The position numbers were made by a program, and so were the translations under genes. 23,433 nt of DNA, taken from positions 1 to 23,433 of the forward strand of contig CACYSD010000031.1 in assembly GCA_902776985.1 (NCBI GenBank), written 5' to 3'. Positions within the stretch are counted from its first letter, which is position 1; each line of letters starts with the position of its first letter. Of this stretch, positions 7,967-14,680 are shown in pieces. Under the pieces are notes generated by a model, which saw nothing but the letters and a program-made list of their open reading frames with translations, was not told the DNA's origin and searched no databases. This DNA is from UBA3839 sp902776985. GTDB taxonomy: Bacteria > Bacteroidota > Bacteroidia > Bacteroidales > Bacteroidaceae.

Positions 7967-8020
7967 GAAAAAGGCTTTTCTGCAAAGAAATATCAAAAAT
8001 TCTTTGAAGAAAAGCCTTTT
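7967..8020 (-). terminator. Terminator after asnA
   Basis: A long hairpin: AAAAGGCTTTTC (7969-7980) pairs perfectly with GAAAAGCCTTTT (8009-8020), and inside it CAAAGAA (7983-7989) pairs with TTCTTTG (8000-8006). On the minus strand the stem runs into TTTTTC. It ends 30 nt beyond the asnA stop. Confidence 0.8.
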
Positions 8021-8049
8021 ATGTTAGATAATGGCGTTTGCTGTGTGCA

Positions 8050-9087
8050 TTATATCAGATGCATTCCCGCTTCAAGACATTCCTTGCGCATTTCGTCTGG
8101 CCAAATGCTGGCTTGGATTTCTCCGATATGTGCCTTGTGAAGCAGAACCAGACAGAGGCGGCTCTGCCCAATACCTCCACCTATTGCAAGAGGAAGTTCG
8201 TCGTTGAGAAGCTTCTGATGGAAATAGAGTGATTTGCGCTCCTGTTTGCCTGTCAGTTCAAGTTGACGAAGCAAGGTCTCCTTGTCAACTCGAATACCCA
8301 TTGAAGAGAGTTCGATGGCACGGTTAAGCGTTGGGTACCAAACCATGATATCTCCGTTCAGTCCTTTGTAACCGTCTTCGTTTGGAGTAGTCCAGTCGTC
8401 ATAGTCTGGTGCGCGGAGATCGTGCTCCTCACCATTGCTGAGCTTACCGCCAATACCGATGATGAATACAGCTCCATATTTCTTGCAGATGGCGTTCTCA
8501 CGTTCCTTGGCACTCATGCCAGGGTACATCTGCAACAGTTCCTCACTGTGTATGAAGTGGATGTCTTCTGGAAGGAAAGGTTGTATCTGTGGATAGTTCT
8601 CGCAAACGAGATATTCTGTGCGGCAGATTGCAGCATAGATGCTACGTACGGTCTTCTTCAAAAAAGCCAGATTGCGTTCTTTTTCAGTAATAGTCTGGCA
8701 CCAGTCCCACTGGTCAACATATAGAGAGTGGATATTGTCCAATTCTTCATCACCTCGGATGGCGTTCATGTCAGTGTAAATACCATAACCTGGCTGGATT
8801 TGGTATTCAGCAAGCATCAGTCGCTTCCATTTTGCAAGCGAATGTACAACTTCTGCGACTTTGTCGCCCATGTCCTTGATGGGGAAATTTACGGCACGTT
8901 CAACACCGCTAAGATCGTCATTGATGCCAAGTCCTCTAAGAACAAACAACGGCGCAGTCACGCGGCGTAGTCTGAGTGCTGTGGAGAGGTTGGACTGAAA
9001 GAAGTCCTTTATTAACTTAATACCCTGCTCTGTCTGTGCAGGACCCAGTAGGGGGGTGTATCCTTCTGGTTTTATCAGTTTTCCCAT
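8050..9087 (-). CDS. asnA: Aspartate--ammonia ligase (asparagine synthetase A)
   Basis: Makes asparagine from aspartate, ammonia and ATP in the cytosol. It is related in fold to class II aminoacyl-tRNA synthetases. At 345 aa it is close to the 330-aa E. coli enzyme. Signature segments are VERAVNFPIKDMGDKVAEVVHSLAKWKR (shortened here to its landmarks VNFPIK and LAKWKR), YGIYTDMNAIR, YVDQWDWCQTI, and the C-terminal GGGIGQSRLCLVLL followed by GEIQASIWPDEM. It is flanked by its own promoter element (TAACTTTG, 9119-9126) and terminator, so it looks monocistronic. It lies downstream of the PqqD gene on the same strand, but the 149-nt gap with a promoter argues that it is a separate unit. It is an AsnA-type enzyme, not the AsnB-type amidotransferase related to lasso-peptide cyclases. 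Confidence 0.97.
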   Translation of the reverse strand: MGKLIKPEGYTPLLGPAQTEQGIKLIKDFFQSNLSTALRLRRVTAPLFVLRGLGINDDLSGVERAVNFPIKDMGDKVAEVVHSLAKWKRLMLAEYQIQPGYGIYTDMNAIRGDEELDNIHSLYVDQWDWCQTITEKERNLAFLKKTVRSIYAAICRTEYLVCENYPQIQPFLPEDIHFIHSEELLQMYPGMSAKERENAICKKYGAVFIIGIGGKLSNGEEHDLRAPDYDDWTTPNEDGYKGLNGDIMVWYPTLNRAIELSSMGIRVDKETLLRQLELTGKQERKSLYFHQKLLNDELPLAIGGGIGQSRLCLVLLHKAHIGEIQASIWPDEMRKECLEAGMHLI

Positions 9088-9118
9088 TATATCGTGTGTA
9101 AATCTTTGTATTTGTCTG

Positions 9119-9126
9119 CAAAGTTA
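9119..9126 (-). promoter_or_regulatory. -7 element of the asnA promoter
   Basis: The minus strand reads TAACTTTG, an exact TAnnTTTG match, 32 nt upstream of the asnA ATG. No TTTG stands at the standard spacing (the nearest is 12 nt away), so the -33 element is weak or absent. Confidence 0.5.
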
Positions 9127-9236
9127 TACAATTTTTGTCAAATGTATATAAAAATTGACAGATTTCTTTCAAATAGTAATAAAATTATTTGATTTGCCTT
9201 GCAAAATCACACGAAAAAGGGTGTTTTGTTTAGTGA

Positions 9237-9503
9237 TTATTCTACCAAACCAACTTCTTTCCAGTCCTTAAGTAATGTATTGCAGTCGTTCAGTGCAGTC
9301 GCTTCATCAATTTCGTAGTTGTCAAGAATGACTTTTACCATGTCTTCAACAGTGAAGTCTGTGCCGATTAATGATTTCCACACTTCTGCAGCAGATTCGT
9401 TAAGGCTGATGATTTTTGTGAAGTTGATGTTTTGTACTCCGTGGGAGATGATGATGTTCTCTCCGCATATAGTTCTAAGTTCAAATCCTTCCTTGATTCT
9501 CAT
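9237..9503 (-). CDS. PqqD-family protein (RRE-like)
   Basis: An 88-aa protein with the PqqD fold: an N-terminal beta part (MRIKEGFELRTICGENIIIS), the INFTKIISLNESAAEVWKSL segment that matches the typical 'hxLNxtaaxiWxxl' core, and a helical C-terminus (TVEDMVKVILDNYEID, ALNDCNTLLKDWKEVGLVE). PqqD relatives act as recognition elements that hold the leader of a ribosomally made peptide for modifying enzymes. It is the last gene of the run that starts with rpoD, 23 nt after the S26-like peptidase gene and close to an HprK-like kinase gene, a grouping reminiscent of lasso-peptide and other RiPP clusters. No radical SAM enzyme or precursor is visible nearby, so a RiPP role is an inference. Confidence 0.82.
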   Translation of the reverse strand: MRIKEGFELRTICGENIIISHGVQNINFTKIISLNESAAEVWKSLIGTDFTVEDMVKVILDNYEIDEATALNDCNTLLKDWKEVGLVE

Positions 9504-9526
9504 ATATAATATTGTGTTATAAATAA

Positions 9527-10066
9527 TTATTGTTTCTTGTTTTGCTTTGTTTTGTTTCTTGTGAATCTTTGAGGCAGCTCATGTAGCCATAGAAGCCTGT
9601 AGAATAGCAGAAGCCAACGGCGCAGTGGCAGCAATGACGGCCAGATGTGTGAATATATTTTCCATCTTTTTGATTCAACGCTCCATGTCTTTCCTTTGCG
9701 ATCGAAGGTGATGGCTTTTGCTCTCACGTCCTTGAGCAGACAATGTTCCGTACCTTTGACATTGCCGTCTCCACGCAGTGTTACTTTGGAGAGAGGGTTG
9801 GTTGCATTGTGCTTGTTTCTGCTTCCGTCTGGTGCGACAATTCGTTCGATGCGATGCAGCACATAATGTCCTTTTGCTATTTCCGCCAACACAACATCAC
9901 GCTCGCTATAGCTGTCAGCATGTGCAAGACCAATCACGTCTCTTTCGCTCTCAAGAAACGGACGCATGCTGTTGCCTTTGGCACGAATTGACACAGTGTG
10001 ACCTTCGTTGACCAGTTCGCAGACATGCGGCAGAAATTCGGCGTTAGCTAATTGCAGGGTCTTCAT
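9527..10066 (-). CDS. S24/S26-like peptidase, signal-peptidase fold (Ser/His type)
   Basis: A 179-aa protein with the signal-peptidase/LexA-type core. Ser33 lies in RAKGNSMRPFL, the standard nucleophile box. His71 lies in HYVLHRIERI where bacterial signal peptidase I would have Lys, and Asp100 lies in LRGDGN. That Ser/His/Asp set resembles SipW/ER-type enzymes. No N-terminal membrane anchor is seen; instead a hydrophobic, Trp/Leu-rich stretch (about 147-165, LRRWLLLFYRLLWL) precedes a basic tail, so the protein may sit on the membrane by its C-terminus. The start ATG at 10066 overlaps the stop of the kinase gene by 4 nt (ATGA), and PqqD follows 23 nt later. This family often travels with PqqD and HprK-like genes. 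The substrate is unknown. The catalytic assignment is from motif position only. Confidence 0.78.
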   Translation of the reverse strand: MKTLQLANAEFLPHVCELVNEGHTVSIRAKGNSMRPFLESERDVIGLAHADSYSERDVVLAEIAKGHYVLHRIERIVAPDGSRNKHNATNPLSKVTLRGDGNVKGTEHCLLKDVRAKAITFDRKGKTWSVESKRWKIYSHIWPSLLPLRRWLLLFYRLLWLHELPQRFTRNKTKQNKKQ

Positions 10067-10938
10067 TTGTGTATTGTTTCGTATGATAGTCTTACGGCTG
10101 CCTCGTCAGGAAGATTCTCCAGATAGTAAGTAGGTGTTGATTCTATGATTTGACCCACAGTGTCGCAGATGCCACGATAGACACGTGCGTCCCACTTCAT
10201 TACTGAACAGCTGGTGAGTAATGATGAGAACGCTTCGATAGTGGTCTGACGACGAATCTTATTGTGGGGAGCTTGTTCGAGTTGAACGAATGCGCCAACC
10301 GGTGCTTCGGTGTTGCGATAACAAGGTGTCTTGCCACTCCAGGGTGAACCGAACACAATGCATTGTCCGTCAATCATGCGTACTATGGGATTGTCGTCGT
10401 TCATGAGGTCTGTTCCCTGAATATATTTCAGCCAGTTGCCGGTGTGTGTGCTCTTGCCTGTGCCACTGACACCGAGAAAGAGATATCCATAGCCATTCTT
10501 TCTGATTACCGACGAGTGCATCAAGAGTGTTCCCTGATCAGCGGTCGAGAAGGCATACATCATCATCAGGGCATTGTTAAGACCGAATGTGCGCATTGAG
10601 AAATCTCCGTTCAATGCGACTTTACCCTTAGTGAATTCGGCGTTAACCTCCATCAGACAGCAATGGCGGCCTGTATAGTCGGATATTTGAATCTGGTATG
10701 AACCGTCTTCGCTACGATACACACCATGGTTGTTGCCGCCGCAGTCAAACTGACCTATCTCTATTCCGTGGTTTGCGGGGCGGAATGTGTCATCTACTTC
10801 AAGGGTGAAGATGTCATTGCAGTCGTCTGCGGGCGTTTCAAAAGGTGCTGATGAAGGTATGAGTCTTTCGTCGTTCTTACCTCCGTTGGCAAAGATTATG
10901 GTGTATGGGTGTCGTCCTACAATATAGTGTTTCTGCAT
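10063..10938 (-). CDS. HprK/PEPCK-like P-loop kinase-fold protein
   Basis: A 291-aa protein whose C-terminal half carries the HPr-kinase/PEP-carboxykinase-like fold. FLGVSGTGKSTHTG (Walker A at 156-163), LMNDDNPIV (178-186, acidic metal site), and GSPWSGKTPC (197-206) are all clear. The N-terminal half (about 1-130) is beta-rich with no known motif. It is not the classical HprK of the PTS, which would have a different N-terminal domain and an HPr partner. Relatives that sit beside PqqD and peptidase genes include the lasso-peptide kinases, which phosphorylate a precursor peptide. It begins 4 nt after the C11 peptidase stop and overlaps the S26-like gene by 4 nt, so expression is coupled. The substrate is not identifiable. 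Confidence 0.8.
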   Translation of the reverse strand: MQKHYIVGRHPYTIIFANGGKNDERLIPSSAPFETPADDCNDIFTLEVDDTFRPANHGIEIGQFDCGGNNHGVYRSEDGSYQIQISDYTGRHCCLMEVNAEFTKGKVALNGDFSMRTFGLNNALMMMYAFSTADQGTLLMHSSVIRKNGYGYLFLGVSGTGKSTHTGNWLKYIQGTDLMNDDNPIVRMIDGQCIVFGSPWSGKTPCYRNTEAPVGAFVQLEQAPHNKIRRQTTIEAFSSLLTSCSVMKWDARVYRGICDTVGQIIESTPTYYLENLPDEAAVRLSYETIHK

Positions 10939-10942
10939 AGTC

Positions 10943-12256
10943 TTAATTAAAAATCTTCTTACCCCATTCCGTATTTAAGTAATCGGAGCAGAAGGTACTT
11001 GAGTTTTTGTATTTGTCTAATGGTACAAACATCGTAACACCTGAGTATTGTTTCTCGTCCAGGGTAAATATACTTCCGTTACTTGAAGTGACAGGGAATA
11101 GGCTGTACCAGGAATTGGTGTGTAGTTGCTTTACCACTGTCGCATCAAGAGTTTCTAACCATTTCTTGTATTCGTCGTTAGACTCATAGTCAGGAATGAT
11201 GTTCTGGAAAACACCTTTCATGTCGTAGTAGTCAGGAAGGATGTTTCCGCTGGTGTTGTATTCCCATTTGTAATAGTTCTGTACACCGCTGTAGTCTGCT
11301 TCCAGCAAGTCTTGTTTGTGAGCCTGAACAATCGATCGTGTGATATTGGCGAGACTGTTCACCTTGTGGCAGTCTATCACGGAAAGCAATGATCCATAAA
11401 AACTGCCATAAGCATAACCGTTGTAGTAGGCTTGGGCGATATCACCAACATTGAGGTCGTTGGTGAACATTGTGGGAATGACTTTTTCGTAAGGAGCACC
11501 CGTCGCAGGAATTTCTGCTGGCGAACCAATGAGGTATTTGGTGCAGCCTCGCAGTTCATATGCAACTTCTATGCATTGCATGAAACAGGCATCGAAAAGA
11601 ATGAATTCCATTTCCGGGTACTTTCCCAAAACTGCTGCTATATCCTCGATGTTCATCTGAGGGCCAATGTTAGCACCGGTGCCGCTGATATTCTTTCCGT
11701 TATCCACGCCAAATGAACGTCGTGAAGCATTATTCGTGTTGCCGTGATAAGGAATCCATCCTGTGGCATGGGACCAAAATACTATTCCGTACTCATCAGC
11801 GGGACAATGCTTAATGGTGTATGACAGAATCTCGTCCAGTGTTTCTGCACTCGCAGAGTTGAAATCCTCTTTGTATGAGTGTGCTGGTTTTAATTCTGCA
11901 AAGGTCGTAGCTTTGTTCTTGTTGGTGATTATATATATCCGTGGGTTTAGCACATTGTCGAGGTAAATCACCAACCGGTCGTTGTCGCTAAGACTGCTAC
12001 TGGCTGACAGCATCTCGTCGATGTCGTAGCCTTCATACGTGGCATAGTCGGAGAGTGTGTTCTCTGCAACCATATAGACAAGGACTGTACGCGCTACCGT
12101 TTTGTCTGTAGGGTGCTCGTCTTTATCGTGTTTATGACAGCTGCTTAGGATAATTCCCGCTATTACCATAAACAAGCATTGCAGCATTACACTATTGTGC
12201 ATTGCTGCAAGTAACTTATGCTTTTCTATGTGGAGTTGTGGGCTATAGTGCCACAT
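10943..12256 (-). CDS. C11 clostripain-like cysteine peptidase, lipoprotein
   Basis: A surface or periplasmic cysteine peptidase of family C11 (clan CD, Arg/Lys-specific in known members). The catalytic His163 is in VFWSHATGW and the catalytic Cys224 is in LFDACFMQC, the two hallmarks of clostripain and PmC11. The segment ARTVLVYMVAENTLSDYA is also typical of the start of the caspase-like fold. A lipoprotein signal ends at SSC (Cys40 from the longest start). The start is unsettled: ATG at 12256 overlaps the upstream stop by 14 nt but gives an unusually long n-region, while ATGs at 12202 or 12187 give a normal signal peptide. The coordinates show the longest form. It has 437 aa at most. In this operon it could act outside the cell on the peptide handled by the PqqD, kinase and S26-like proteins, or be an unrelated protease. 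That link is inference. Confidence 0.85.
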   Translation of the reverse strand: MWHYSPQLHIEKHKLLAAMHNSVMLQCLFMVIAGIILSSCHKHDKDEHPTDKTVARTVLVYMVAENTLSDYATYEGYDIDEMLSASSSLSDNDRLVIYLDNVLNPRIYIITNKNKATTFAELKPAHSYKEDFNSASAETLDEILSYTIKHCPADEYGIVFWSHATGWIPYHGNTNNASRRSFGVDNGKNISGTGANIGPQMNIEDIAAVLGKYPEMEFILFDACFMQCIEVAYELRGCTKYLIGSPAEIPATGAPYEKVIPTMFTNDLNVGDIAQAYYNGYAYGSFYGSLLSVIDCHKVNSLANITRSIVQAHKQDLLEADYSGVQNYYKWEYNTSGNILPDYYDMKGVFQNIIPDYESNDEYKKWLETLDATVVKQLHTNSWYSLFPVTSSNGSIFTLDEKQYSGVTMFVPLDKYKNSSTFCSDYLNTEWGKKIFN

Positions 12257-12779
12257 TGTCGTAATCAGGTTTCTTGAACTTGAATTCTTCGCTGGTCACA
12301 ATCTGGATTTTGTAGTTCCCTGAATCGAGATAGCGCTTTTTTAGTTTATAGAGCCTTTTTGATATTGTCTTTCTGCTGGGAGAGAAGAACACACAAGTCA
12401 TTTCCTGTGTCAGTTTCAATGTCCCTTCCAGATATTCTTTTAGCTGAAGACTGAATTCCGAACGGTAGGGTAGGAACTTGGTCTTCTTTTCCAGCTTGAG
12501 ATGGGTGATGGGCTGAATGTCAGTGATGTAAATGGTTGTATCGTTGAAGTTTGTGCCACATCCGAAGATATATACAATGTCTTTGTCTGTGGCTGCTTCA
12601 GACATCTTTTTCAGACGCTCTTTCTCTGCAAGCCTTTCATTCTTCTTCAGCAGCTTTTCAGCCTCTTTACGCTCCTTCTTGGTTAATGTGGTAGCCGAAG
12701 TGGAGTCGTTGGCATTTTGTGCATTGGCTGCTAAGCAGCACAGAAAGCACACTGCTGTTGCTAACAAAAAATGTTTCAT
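12243..12779 (-). CDS. Secreted protein of unknown function
   Basis: A 178-aa protein beginning with a signal peptide (MKHFLLATAVCFLCCLAANAQ, probable cleavage at ANA). A highly charged Lys/Glu stretch follows (about 35-65, probably a helix or coiled coil), then a beta-rich C-terminal part (DIVYIFGCGTNFNDTTIYIT, MTCVFFSPSRKTISKRLYKL). I recognise no family. I chose the ATG at 12779 because it begins the signal peptide and has AAGGAAG just before it; a frame-open ATG at 12800 lies inside the rpoD stop region. It starts 13 nt after rpoD and overlaps the longest form of the C11 gene by 14 nt, so it belongs to the same transcript. The hydrophobic signal plus basic C-terminus suggests a periplasmic or outer-surface location. 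Confidence 0.75.
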   Translation of the reverse strand: MKHFLLATAVCFLCCLAANAQNANDSTSATTLTKKERKEAEKLLKKNERLAEKERLKKMSEAATDKDIVYIFGCGTNFNDTTIYITDIQPITHLKLEKKTKFLPYRSEFSLQLKEYLEGTLKLTQEMTCVFFSPSRKTISKRLYKLKKRYLDSGNYKIQIVTSEEFKFKKPDYDNVAL

Positions 12780-12792
12780 TTCTTCCTTCGTT

Positions 12793-13653
12793 TTATCCAA
12801 GATAGCTCTTGAGCAGTTTGCTGCGTGAGCTGATTCTCAAACGGCGAATAGCTTTCTCCTTGATTTGGCGTACACGTTCACGGGTGAGGTTGAATTTGTC
12901 TCCAATCTCTTCGAGTGTTTTCTCCTGCTCACCAATGCCAAAGAACATACGGACAATTTCCTTCTCACGTGGAGAGAGTGTGTCGAGGGCACGGTCGATT
13001 TCCTTTGACAAAGATTCGTTGACGAGTGTACGGTCTGCCATAGGACTGTCATCGTTTACCAATACGTCAAGCAGTGAGTTGTCTTCACCGTCTACGAATG
13101 GTGCGTCCACACTGATGTGGCGGCCTTGTACCTTAAGCGTGTCACTGATTTTGTCTACAGGTATACCGAGTTCGTCTGCAATCTCGTCTGCACTTGGGCG
13201 ACGTTCGTTCTCCTGCTCGAATTTGGAGAGAGCCTTGCTGATTTTGTTCAATGAACCTACTTGGTTCAAAGGAAGACGTACTATACGGGATTGTTCTGCC
13301 AGTGCCTGAAGGATGGATTGACGAATCCACCAAACTGCGTAGCTGATGAACTTGAAACCACGGGTTTCATCAAACTTTTCAGCTGCTTTAATAAGTCCTA
13401 AGTTTCCTTCGTTAATCAAGTCGGGCAGACTTAATCCTTGGTTCTGGTATTGTTTTGCCACCGACACTACGAAGCGAAGGTTGGCTTTTGTTAGTTTCTC
13501 CAATGCTCTTCGGTCGCCTTTACGTATGCGACCGGCCAGCTCTACCTCTTCTTCAACTGTAATCAACTCTTCACGACCGATTTCCTGTAAGTACTTGTCA
13601 AGCGAAGCACTCTCACGGTTCGTGATGCTTTTAGTAATCTTTAATTGTCTCAT
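12793..13653 (-). CDS. rpoD: Primary sigma factor (RpoD/SigA, Bacteroidota type)
   Basis: Housekeeping sigma factor. At 286 aa it lacks region 1.1, as is usual for the Bacteroidota sigma-ABfr. Region 1.2 is at about 15-48 (SLDKYLQEIGREELITVEEEVELA is shortened here to DKYLQEIGREELIT). Region 2 is at about 50-125 (LTKANLRFVVSVAKQYQNQG, LPDLINEGNLGLIKA, FISYAVWWIRQSILQAL). Region 3 is at about 126-200 (RIVRLPLNQVGSLNKI, RRPSADEIADELG). Region 4 is at about 220-280 (LSPREKEIVRMFFGIG, TLEEIGDKFNLTRERVRQIK). It reads promoters of the TTTG/TAnnTTTG kind seen throughout this window. It is the first gene of a six-gene run on the minus strand and has a TAATTTTG element 27 nt upstream. It diverges from rpsP. 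Confidence 0.97.
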   Translation of the reverse strand: MRQLKITKSITNRESASLDKYLQEIGREELITVEEEVELAGRIRKGDRRALEKLTKANLRFVVSVAKQYQNQGLSLPDLINEGNLGLIKAAEKFDETRGFKFISYAVWWIRQSILQALAEQSRIVRLPLNQVGSLNKISKALSKFEQENERRPSADEIADELGIPVDKISDTLKVQGRHISVDAPFVDGEDNSLLDVLVNDDSPMADRTLVNESLSKEIDRALDTLSPREKEIVRMFFGIGEQEKTLEEIGDKFNLTRERVRQIKEKAIRRLRISSRSKLLKSYLG

Positions 13654-13679
13654 TATTTGTAGAAATGCATTTTACCTTG

Positions 13680-13711
13680 CAAAATTACGAAAAACTAATG
13701 TAAATCACGAA
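13680..13711 (-). promoter_or_regulatory. Probable rpoD promoter
   Basis: On the minus strand TAATTTTG (13680-13687) is an exact TAnnTTTG match. TTCG at 13708-13711, 20 nt upstream, is a weak -33. The transcript would start close to the rpoD ATG (13653), leaving a very short leader of about 20 nt. Confidence 0.5.
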
Positions 13712-13847
13712 CGTTTGTGGCTAAATCTGATATTTTTTTAAGAATAATTTGCAATAAATATAACTATCGGAAGTGTTATTACGGTTTTTGTTAACTTCCG
13801 AAATTAATCTTTATATACAATGATAATGCAGAAAAGTGTTTGAAAAT

Positions 13848-13878
13848 TTCGCTGAACGAAGAATTCTTCGTAACTTTG
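13848..13878 (+). promoter_or_regulatory. rpsP promoter with an embedded 16-bp palindrome
   Basis: TAACTTTG (13871-13878) is an exact -7 match; TTCG (13848-13851) stands 19 nt upstream as a weak -33. The spacer contains a perfect 16-bp palindrome, ACGAAGAATTCTTCGT (13856-13871), whose last base is the first base of the -7 element. That placement would let a dimeric regulator block RNA polymerase. The leader is about 90 nt and holds a hairpin (GCTATC...GGTAGC, 13884-13902) and a 14-bp AT palindrome (13906-13919) followed by T residues. The whole 13654-13976 gap between the divergent rpoD and rpsP genes otherwise shows nothing. Confidence 0.5.
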
Positions 13879-13976
13879 CAGCCGCTATCACGGGATGGTA
13901 GCATGAATTTAATTAAATTTTTTTCTAATCAGGGGATATAGTCGTGTACTTCTTCCCTAAAAACAAAATCATCTAA

Positions 13977-14507
13977 ATGGCAACAAGAATTAGATTGCAG
14001 CGTCACGGACGCAAGAACTACGCGTTCTACAGCATCGTGATTGCTGATGCGAGAGCTCCACGCGATGGACGCTTCACAGAAAAAATCGGTACTTACAACC
14101 CAAACACCAACCCTTCAACAGTTGATCTCAACTTTGACCGCGCTCTTTACTGGGTGCTCGTTGGTGCTCAACCTACCGACACTGTTCGCAACATCCTTTC
14201 TGCTGAAGGCGTTTACCTCAAGAAGCACCTCCTCGGTGGTGTAAAGAAGGGCGCATTCGACGAAGCTACAGCTGAAGCTAAGTTCAATGCTTGGAAGGCT
14301 GAGAAGGATAGCAAACTCGCAGCTGCTAAGGAAAAGAAGGCTGCAGCAAAGAAGGCATCTGCTGCTGAGCGCCTGGCTGCCGAAAAGAAGGCTAACGAGG
14401 CTCTCGCTGCTAAAATCGCTGAGAAGAAAGCTGCTGCTGTTGCTGCTGCAACTGCATCTGAAGAAGAAGCTGCTCCTGCAGAGGAGGAAACTCCTGCTGA
14501 AGCATAA
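13977..14507 (+). CDS. rpsP: 30S ribosomal protein S16 with long charged tail
   Basis: Assembly protein of the small subunit that binds 16S rRNA. Residues 1-85 form the S16 domain (MATRIRLQRHGRKNYAFYSI, ADARAPRDGRFTEKIGTYNP, RALYWVLVGAQPTDTVRNIL). Residues about 86-176 are an extension rich in Ala, Lys and Glu (KEKKAAAKKASAAERLAAEK, ending in an acidic Glu/Ala run) that should form a long helix with a basic then acidic distribution. S16 is usually 80-100 aa, and Bacteroidota forms commonly have such an extension. Here it is monocistronic, with a promoter at 13848-13878 and a strong terminator at 14546-14590, not in the usual rpsP-rimM-trmD-rplS order. The ATG at 13977 begins the conserved N-terminus. 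Confidence 0.96.
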   Translation: MATRIRLQRHGRKNYAFYSIVIADARAPRDGRFTEKIGTYNPNTNPSTVDLNFDRALYWVLVGAQPTDTVRNILSAEGVYLKKHLLGGVKKGAFDEATAEAKFNAWKAEKDSKLAAAKEKKAAAKKASAAERLAAEKKANEALAAKIAEKKAAAVAAATASEEEAAPAEEETPAEA

Positions 14508-14545
14508 TTTCATCAGCAAATTTTCCCTTTGGGGAATAGGAATGG

Positions 14546-14590
14546 GACATCTTTGTCGCTCATGTAGCGTCAAAGATGTCTCTTTTTTTT
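14546..14590 (+). terminator. Rho-independent terminator after rpsP
   Basis: GACATCTTTGTCGCT (14546-14560) pairs with AGCGTCAAAGATGTC (14566-14580), one T-T mismatch, 5-nt loop CATGT, followed by eight T (14583-14590). It is the strongest terminator in the window. Confidence 0.9.
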
Positions 14591-14643
14591 ATGCATATAG
14601 TCAAAAAATGATTTTGAAGACGCTTAGAGTGAAAGTTTATTAG

Positions 14644-14651
14644 TATCTTTG
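14644..14651 (+). promoter_or_regulatory. -7 element of the glnS promoter
   Basis: TATCTTTG fits TAnnTTTG and lies 30 nt before the glnS ATG, directly after the rpsP terminator. The -33 is not clear at the standard spacing (a TTTG is at 14613-14616, 27 nt away). The downstream TPR and GH2 genes may share this promoter. Confidence 0.45.
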
Positions 14652-14680
14652 CAAATTATTGGATAAAACAACAAAAATAT

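Noticed and set aside
8050..9087. AsnA as a lasso-peptide cyclase for the PqqD/kinase group
   Set aside because: Lasso cyclases are related to AsnB-type enzymes. This is a full aspartate--ammonia ligase with its own promoter and terminator.
12809..13309. 166-aa plus-strand frame opposite rpoD
   Set aside because: Serine-rich antisense shadow of rpoD, with no supporting signal.
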